DNA of 64,000 bases from Fimenecus sp045631225 (GTDB lineage Bacteria > Bacillota > Clostridia > Oscillospirales > Acutalibacteraceae): contig JAZQUG010000001.1 of the NCBI GenBank assembly GCA_045631225.1, forward strand, positions 1 through 64,000. The letters run 5' to 3'. Below the pieces are notes generated by a model that did not search any database, was not told where the DNA came from, and saw only the letters and a program-made list of their open reading frames with translations. Below are positions 58,989-64,000 of this stretch, one piece after another (positions within the stretch are counted from its first letter, which is position 1; every line of letters begins with the position of its first letter). Position numbers and translations under genes: made by a program.

Positions 58989-59497
58989 TATATCATTTTA
59001 TCAAGTTTTGTTTCCTTGATTACCTTATATAAAGGTAATCCCAATCCGTAGCACATAGCAAACTGTCCTATTGCAATCTGCATAGCGTTAATGAGAAATG
59101 CTTGTAGCTTGAAGCCTTCAGGCATAAATATGGTAATTTCAATTCCCACAATTATTGCATTTGCAATTACAGGAAAGAATGCTGAAAGTAAAGGGAAATC
59201 CTTAAACTTTATATTTCGCGTTTTGTAACTGAGAATTGCAGCAATAAATGTTGCCAATGTTCCACATATAATATCGATTATTCCGTAAGGACTTGTAATA
59301 TTGCCTAAAAAGCAACCGATAGTAAGCCCTGGGATAGCAGCAGGGGATATGGCACCCAAAATGGTAAGCGCTTCAGAAAACCTGAACTGAATACTACCAT
59401 AGGCCAAGTTTAGCATACTTGCTGCGTAAGTTAATCCTGCATAAAGTGCTGCAATAACAGCGGATTGTACTACAAAAACCGTCTTTTTCTTATTCAT
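58988..59497 (-). CDS. queT: Queuosine precursor transporter QueT
   Basis: A 169-aa membrane protein of the QueT family, the S component of an ECF transporter for preQ1/preQ0 or queuine. It has about five helices, with GSIQFRFSEALTILGAISPAA and GLTIGCFLGNI as family signatures. The start at 59497 follows GGAGTGAT. The same frame is open a further 17 codons, but that stretch is the candidate preQ1 riboswitch and is not translated as part of QueT. It lies directly downstream of the DUF2974-type gene. Confidence 0.95.
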   Translation of the reverse strand: MNKKKTVFVVQSAVIAALYAGLTYAASMLNLAYGSIQFRFSEALTILGAISPAAIPGLTIGCFLGNITSPYGIIDIICGTLATFIAAILSYKTRNIKFKDFPLLSAFFPVIANAIIVGIEITIFMPEGFKLQAFLINAMQIAIGQFAMCYGLGLPLYKVIKETKLDKMI

Positions 59498-59503
59498 TTT
59501 TAT

Positions 59504-59547
59504 CACTCCATAGTTTTGATTTTTGTCAGGATGGTTTCGAACTGACA
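59504..59547 (-). promoter_or_regulatory. Candidate preQ1-I riboswitch controlling queT translation
   Basis: Minus strand, 5' to 3': stem TGTCAG, a 12-nt loop TTCGAAACCATC, stem CTGACA, then an A-rich tail AAAATCAAAACTATGGAGTG. Loop CCAT can pair with tail ATGG, forming the H-type pseudoknot of preQ1-I. The paired ATGG overlaps the Shine-Dalgarno GGAG. The loop length and its final C match known members, and the downstream gene imports the ligand. Translational repression by preQ1 is the expected mechanism. Confidence 0.78.
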
Positions 59548-59553
59548 TTTTTA

Positions 59554-60726
59554 TTAATCAGCAGAAGTAGAGTCATCGTCACTTCTGATTGATTTTATTT
59601 TTTCAAAGGTACTTTTGATAATTCTCTTTGGTGTTGTTAAAATCGTATCCTTTGCAGATGGGAAAATATTGCCAAGAAATTTAAGCAAAAAGCTTCTGAT
59701 TTCAGGGTCTAAATCCTTGATTGTATCGAAGAAAAGAGAGGTATTCTCCTTAAGATATTCACTCCATTCGATAAAACTTTCAGCTCTTTGTTCATTAGTA
59801 GCTTCAATTATATCAAAAATTCCGTCAACAAAAAGTTCTCTTTGATCGTGACTGTAGTTGTTCATCCATTCCTTGAATGTATTTGTAACAAGCTTTGCAC
59901 TTGTATGTATTTTTTCGCCTGTGACAAAATCGTTATCCTCAACAATCCATAAAAATGGGTCGTGCTGATGAATTCCTTCACCTTCACTTTTAACAATACG
60001 ATATGAGTCAGTATTGCTTAAAAGCATACCAATCATAGATTCCTCAGGAACAAATTTGACTATTTTATCCTCCATCTGAAGATATGCTTCTGATGTTACA
60101 AAATCTTCTGTAAATCCGGGACTGTCAAAACTTTGTACCTCAACAATCTTTTCTTTTGCCTTAGGTGAACACATAACACTTGAATAAATCGCAAGGTTGC
60201 CACCTTTTGAGTGCCCTACAACAGTTATTTTACCTTTGATTTTGCTTGCAACCTTATTAAGGTATTTTACGCTTAATACCTGTGCAGGAACTGTGTCATT
60301 ATAAAGCATATCAAAGTTTTCACGCCAACCTGTAATTGTTGAGTCAGTGCCTCTGAATGAAACACAAGCATTTCCATCAGGTAAAAGGAATGTTGTTGCC
60401 GAAAACTGTATTGCCATTTCAGGGTCAAAAACATTTTCGTGATAATTTATTCGTACTTTGTTATATCTTTTGCTGTATGCCAATGAATTGAACAGCAAAA
60501 GATTCTTTCTTGCTGTTCTTTCAATAGGAAAGAGGTTTTCAAAACCATCTTGCTCTGCAATCTTTGAAAAGGTAATACCTCTTGCGAACAACTGTTTATC
60601 AGGAACGAATTCATTGTAATCAAGATATGCCAACTGGGCAAAAATCAGCCCATCGACCTTTGAAAAAGGCAAAGCATTAAAATCCTTATGAGCATTCATA
60701 AGTGAGTAATCTATGATGCCTGACAT
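59554..60726 (-). CDS. DUF2974-type alpha/beta hydrolase (lipase-like)
   Basis: A 390-aa cytoplasmic protein. It opens IIDYSLMNAHKDFNALPFSKVDG in two stretches, typical for the DUF2974/Mbeg1-like family. The nucleophile elbow is TVVGHSKGGNLAIYSS, and FRGTDSTITGWRENFDM precedes it as in class 3 lipases. FDSPGF and a late GIHQHDPFLW supply likely acid and His. The substrate is unknown; the fold suggests a lipid or ester. The ribosome binding site AAGGAG is clear. It sits between the carB terminator and the queT riboswitch, without an obvious promoter of its own. Confidence 0.88.
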   Translation of the reverse strand: MSGIIDYSLMNAHKDFNALPFSKVDGLIFAQLAYLDYNEFVPDKQLFARGITFSKIAEQDGFENLFPIERTARKNLLLFNSLAYSKRYNKVRINYHENVFDPEMAIQFSATTFLLPDGNACVSFRGTDSTITGWRENFDMLYNDTVPAQVLSVKYLNKVASKIKGKITVVGHSKGGNLAIYSSVMCSPKAKEKIVEVQSFDSPGFTEDFVTSEAYLQMEDKIVKFVPEESMIGMLLSNTDSYRIVKSEGEGIHQHDPFLWIVEDNDFVTGEKIHTSAKLVTNTFKEWMNNYSHDQRELFVDGIFDIIEATNEQRAESFIEWSEYLKENTSLFFDTIKDLDPEIRSFLLKFLGNIFPSAKDTILTTPKRIIKSTFEKIKSIRSDDDSTSAD

Positions 60727-60752
60727 AAAAAGAATTCAACTCCTTAAAAAAT

Positions 60753-60785
60753 AACCGGAATTAAGTTCTGCACTCAATTCCGGTT
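60753..60785 (-). terminator. Terminator of carB
   Basis: Minus strand AACCGGAATT / AATTCCGGTT stem followed by ATTTTTTAA. Confidence 0.85.
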
Positions 60786-60791
60786 TTATGA

Positions 60792-63700
60792 TTATAATTT
60801 GAGAGATGCAATATCAGTAAGACTCATCTTTCCGTCCGGAACAACGAATGTACTTCTCATAACACTGAGTGCTGCGTCAAGAGATGTAAGACAAGATGTA
60901 CCTGATTCAACTGCAAGACGACGAAGCTTGAAACCGTCACGGTTTGCAAGACGACCGTGTGTAGGTGTGTTGATGATAAGTGAAACCTCACCATTCTGAA
61001 GCATTTCCATAATGTTAGGTGACTGACCTGTAAGTGGATTAACTTCTTTACACTCGATTCCTGCTTCACGGATAACCTTACATGTACCCGGAGTTGCATA
61101 GAATTCAAAGTCAGAATCTTTAAATTCCTTAAGCATTTCCCCTACTTCTTTCTTATCCTTGTCACGAACTGTAACAACAATCTTTGCATCCTTAGGCATT
61201 GAAACACCGCCACCTTCAAATGCTTTAAGAAGTGCTTCGTTATAGTCTGTTGAGATACCGAGAACTTCACCGGTAGATTTCATTTCAGGACCAAGAGAAG
61301 TATCAGCACCGATAATCTTTTCAAATGAGAATACAGGAAGCTTGATTGCATAATAACCACTGTTCTTGTAAAGACCTGTACCGTATCCCATATCAGCAAT
61401 TCGTTCTCCTAACATTGCTCTTGTTGCAAGGCTGATAGCAGGAATACCTGTAACCTTACTGATATAAGGAACAGTTCTTGAAGAACGAGGGTTAACTTCG
61501 ATAATATAAACTGTTTCACGAAGTACAATAAATTGTATGTTCATCATACCAACAACATGCAAAGCAGATGCAAGTCGTTTTGTGTAATCAACGATTGTTT
61601 TCTGAACTTTTTCAGAAAGAGTAACTGCAGGATAAACTGAAATTGAGTCACCTGAGTGAATACCCGCACGGTCGATATGTTCCATAATACCAGGAATAAG
61701 AATATCTTTGCCATCACAGATAGCATCAACTTCAACTTCCTGACCCATAAGGTATTTGTCAACAAGAACAGGGTGCTCTGAAAGGTCAGGGATTGTTCTT
61801 GTGATAATATCCATAAATTCAAGAATGTCTTCGTCACTTGCAGCAATCTGCATACCCTGACCACCAAGAACATAGCTTGGACGAACAAGAACAGGATAAC
61901 CAAGTGAATGAGCAGCAGCGATAGCTTCCTGAGCTGTGAATACTGTCTGTCCCTTTGGACGAGCTATGTCACAGAATTCAAGGATTTCATCGAATCTTTC
62001 TCTGTCTTCAGCAGCGTCAACGTGGTCAGCATCAGTACCGAGAATCTTAACACCTAAATCGTTAAGTGTTTTTGTAAGCTTGATAGCAGTCTGTCCACCG
62101 AACTGAACGATAGCACCATCAGGATTTTCAAGCTCAACAATGCTTGTAACGTATTCAGGTGTAAGTGGCTCAAAGTAAAGTTTATCAGAAACGTCAAAGT
62201 CAGTTGAAACTGTTTCAGGGTTGTTGTTTACAATAATTGCTTCACAACCGGCCTTCTTAAGTGCCCAGACTGAATGAACTGAACAGTAGTCAAATTCAAC
62301 ACCCTGACCGATACGGATAGGACCTGAACCCAATACCATAATCTTTTTCTTGTCAGTTTTTGGATTTACTTCGTTTGCAATACCATAATCTGAATAGTAG
62401 TATGGAGTCTGTGCTTTGAATTCAGCAGCACAAGTATCAACGATTGAGAATGATGGCATGATGTCCCAGAGCTTTCTCATATGCTTGATAGCACTCTTTG
62501 TTGTACCAACATTCTTTGCAATAACATTATCAGTAAAGCCCATTTTTTTAGCAGCGAAAAGAGTTTCTTTGTCGCATCTGCCTGATTTAAGAACTTTTTC
62601 CATATCAACAATGTTTTTGATTTTATTTAAGAACCACATATCAATCTTTGTGATTTCGTGGATTTCTTCTAATTCAATTCCCTTGTAGATTGCAACTGCG
62701 ATAGCGTAAACACGAAGGTTATCAACATTGTAAAGTGCTTCGTGTACTTCTTCAGTTGACATTTCCATAAATGAATCAAGAAGAAGTGATTCTTTATTTT
62801 CTTCAAGAGAATGGAGTGACTTGTGAAGAGCAGCTTCGAATGTACGAGCAATTGACATTACTTCACCGGTAGCCTTCATCTGTGTACCAAGTGTCTTCTT
62901 TGCAGTAACAAACTTGTCAAATGGCCACTTAGGGAACTTACATACGATATAGTCGATTGTAGGTTCAAATGATGCAAAAGTCTTACCTGTAACGGCATTA
63001 GGAATTTCATCAAGACCAAGACCGAGAGCAATTTTAGATGCAACTCTCGCAATCGGGAAACCTGTTGCCTTTGAAGCCAATGCTGATGAACGAGAAACTC
63101 GGGGGTTAACTTCAATAACAGCATATTTGAATGATGTTGGGTGAAGAGCAAACTGAACGTTACAACCACCCTGAATATCAAGTGCATCAATAATGTTAAG
63201 AGCAGCATTACGAAGCATTGAATATTCTTTATCCATAAGTGTCTGTGCAGGAGCAACAACGATTGAGTCACCTGTATGAATACCAACAGGGTCCATATTT
63301 TCCATTGAACAGATTGTAATGCAGTTACCCTTTGAGTCACGCATTGTTTCAAATTCAATTTCTTTCCAACCTGAAATACATTTTTCAATAAGAACCTGAT
63401 TTACACGTGAAAGACGAATACCATTTGATGCGATTTCAAACAATTGCTTTTCGTCATAAGCGATACCACCGCCTGTACCACCAAGTGTGTATGCAGGACG
63501 AACGATAACAGGGTAGCCGATTTTAGCTGAGAAATCGAGAGCATCCTCAACTGTTTCAACAACAAGAGATTCAATACAAGGCTCACCGATTGCTTCCATT
63601 GTATCCTTGAATTCCTGTCTGTCTTCAGCCTTTTTGATTGATTCGGCATTGATACCGATAAGTCGAACATTATTTTCTTTAAGAATACCTAACTCATTAA

Positions 63701-64000
63701 GCTCCATAGCAAGGTTAAGACCTGTCTGTCCGCCAAGTGAAGGGAGGAGGGAGTCCGGCTTTTCTTTTTCAATAATTTTTGTAAGTGTAGGAATTGTGAG
63801 AGGTTCAATATAAACCTTATCTGCAATATCACCATCAGTCATAATAGTAGCAGGGTTTGAGTTTACAAGAACAACTTCAACACCTTCTTCTTTAAGAGAG
63901 CGGCAAGCCTGTGTACCGGCATAGTCAAATTCAGCAGCCTGACCGATAATAATTGGACCTGAACCGATAACCATTACTTTTTTAATGCTTTTATCCAACA
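60792..64000 (-). CDS. carB: Carbamoyl-phosphate synthase large subunit (start at window edge)
   Basis: At least 1068 aa. It makes carbamoyl phosphate from bicarbonate, ammonia (from CarA) and two ATP for pyrimidine and arginine synthesis. Two homologous ATP-grasp halves are present (GSGPIIIGQAAEFDYAG and GSGPIRIGQGVEFDYCS), with an oligomerisation domain between them and a C-terminal MGS-like allosteric domain. The first in-window codon usable as a start is TTG (63998-63996). The preceding codon ends in TG and needs one base beyond the window, so an ATG start there (M-L-D-K-S-I-K-K) is likely. carA is expected just upstream, outside the window. Confidence 0.97.
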   Translation of the reverse strand, partial: LDKSIKKVMVIGSGPIIIGQAAEFDYAGTQACRSLKEEGVEVVLVNSNPATIMTDGDIADKVYIEPLTIPTLTKIIEKEKPDSLLPSLGGQTGLNLAMELNELGILKENNVRLIGINAESIKKAEDRQEFKDTMEAIGEPCIESLVVETVEDALDFSAKIGYPVIVRPAYTLGGTGGGIAYDEKQLFEIASNGIRLSRVNQVLIEKCISGWKEIEFETMRDSKGNCITICSMENMDPVGIHTGDSIVVAPAQTLMDKEYSMLRNAALNIIDALDIQGGCNVQFALHPTSFKYAVIEVNPRVSRSSALASKATGFPIARVASKIALGLGLDEIPNAVTGKTFASFEPTIDYIVCKFPKWPFDKFVTAKKTLGTQMKATGEVMSIARTFEAALHKSLHSLEENKESLLLDSFMEMSTEEVHEALYNVDNLRVYAIAVAIYKGIELEEIHEITKIDMWFLNKIKNIVDMEKVLKSGRCDKETLFAAKKMGFTDNVIAKNVGTTKSAIKHMRKLWDIMPSFSIVDTCAAEFKAQTPYYYSDYGIANEVNPKTDKKKIMVLGSGPIRIGQGVEFDYCSVHSVWALKKAGCEAIIVNNNPETVSTDFDVSDKLYFEPLTPEYVTSIVELENPDGAIVQFGGQTAIKLTKTLNDLGVKILGTDADHVDAAEDRERFDEILEFCDIARPKGQTVFTAQEAIAAAHSLGYPVLVRPSYVLGGQGMQIAASDEDILEFMDIITRTIPDLSEHPVLVDKYLMGQEVEVDAICDGKDILIPGIMEHIDRAGIHSGDSISVYPAVTLSEKVQKTIVDYTKRLASALHVVGMMNIQFIVLRETVYIIEVNPRSSRTVPYISKVTGIPAISLATRAMLGERIADMGYGTGLYKNSGYYAIKLPVFSFEKIIGADTSLGPEMKSTGEVLGISTDYNEALLKAFEGGGVSMPKDAKIVVTVRDKDKKEVGEMLKEFKDSDFEFYATPGTCKVIREAGIECKEVNPLTGQSPNIMEMLQNGEVSLIINTPTHGRLANRDGFKLRRLAVESGTSCLTSLDAALSVMRSTFVVPDGKMSLTDIASLKL

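Noticed and set aside
59498..59548. 17-codon N-terminal extension of QueT
   Set aside because: It coincides with the candidate preQ1 riboswitch, and GGAGTGAT precedes the inner ATG.
1..64000. CRISPR array, prophage or insertion sequence
   Set aside because: No spaced direct repeats, cas, integrase, transposase, capsid or terminase genes were seen on either strand.

Overview
The window reads as chromosomal DNA of a low-GC, anaerobic gut-type Firmicute. The best fit is the Oscillospiraceae/Ruminococcaceae part of Clostridia. Supporting signs are GTP-type PEP carboxykinase, Spo0A, a CIRCE-controlled groESL, a Gram-positive LexA box on recA, a cysteine T-box, lipoproteins and signal-peptide proteins without outer-membrane genes, a TAXI-type TRAP transporter, BspA-like leucine-rich proteins, and cytoplasmic GH2, GH95 and GH13 enzymes. 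This placement is inference from gene content. No rRNA, CRISPR array, prophage, transposase or plasmid gene was seen.

Layout. 1-4.5 kb: polA, a two-domain protein (arginine-phosphatase-like plus RimI-like acetyltransferase) and tsaD. 4.6-7.7 kb: pckA and a metallophosphoesterase. 7.8-10.6 kb (minus): a membrane-anchored parvulin foldase and a small secreted protein. 10.7-13 kb: ROK sugar kinase and a cytoplasmic sialidase-like protein. 13.1-16.6 kb (minus): a complete TAXI-TRAP operon. 16.9-18 kb: azlCD. 18-19.8 kb: an unexplained hairpin-rich gap, a structured leader and a G5/3D cell-wall protein. 19.9-24.5 kb: nnr, a lipoprotein, mazF without a visible antitoxin, and groESL. 24.7-29.2 kb: an orphan PTS EIIC-like permease, a NifX-like protein, a secreted leucine-rich protein and an unknown membrane protein. 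29.3-35.7 kb: rpmB, the recA-recX-rimO-pgsA operon and T-box-cysE-cysS. 35.7-39.2 kb: a lipoprotein, and an HlyD-like adaptor with a MacB-like permease but no ATPase. 39.5-41.8 kb: spo0A, mntP and a HAD phosphatase. 41.9-46 kb: a transporter paired with an anchored leucine-rich protein, and a secreted propeller-like protein. 46.1-55.8 kb: GH13 glucosidase, tRNA-Leu, a cation/proton antiporter, then GH2-GNAT-GH95. 55.9-57.9 kb: a CadC-like regulator, CDF efflux pump and hemolysin III-like protein. 57.9-64 kb: a secreted cohesin-like protein, then (minus) carB, a DUF2974-type hydrolase and queT, which lies behind a candidate preQ1-I riboswitch.

Working together. Several genes serve glycan use: GH2, GH95, GH13, the sialidase-like protein and the ROK kinase. 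None of these enzymes has a signal peptide, so oligosaccharides are presumably imported first. Others serve translation quality and tRNA modification (tsaD, rimI domain, rimO, cysS, queT), stress response (groESL/CIRCE, recA/LexA, mazF, foldase) and metal homeostasis (mntP, CadC-like/CDF/HlyIII, His-rich tails). Many promoters can be read by eye, nearly all as a TTG-type -35, 17 bp, and a TATAAT or TAAAAT -10.

No single convincing new defence or mobile system is visible. The most interesting items are the phosphatase-RimI fusion, a 34-bp nested palindrome over the spo0A core promoter, the queT leader, the transporter/leucine-rich pair, a family of secreted proteins with matching ends, and the hairpin-rich gap before the 3D protein.
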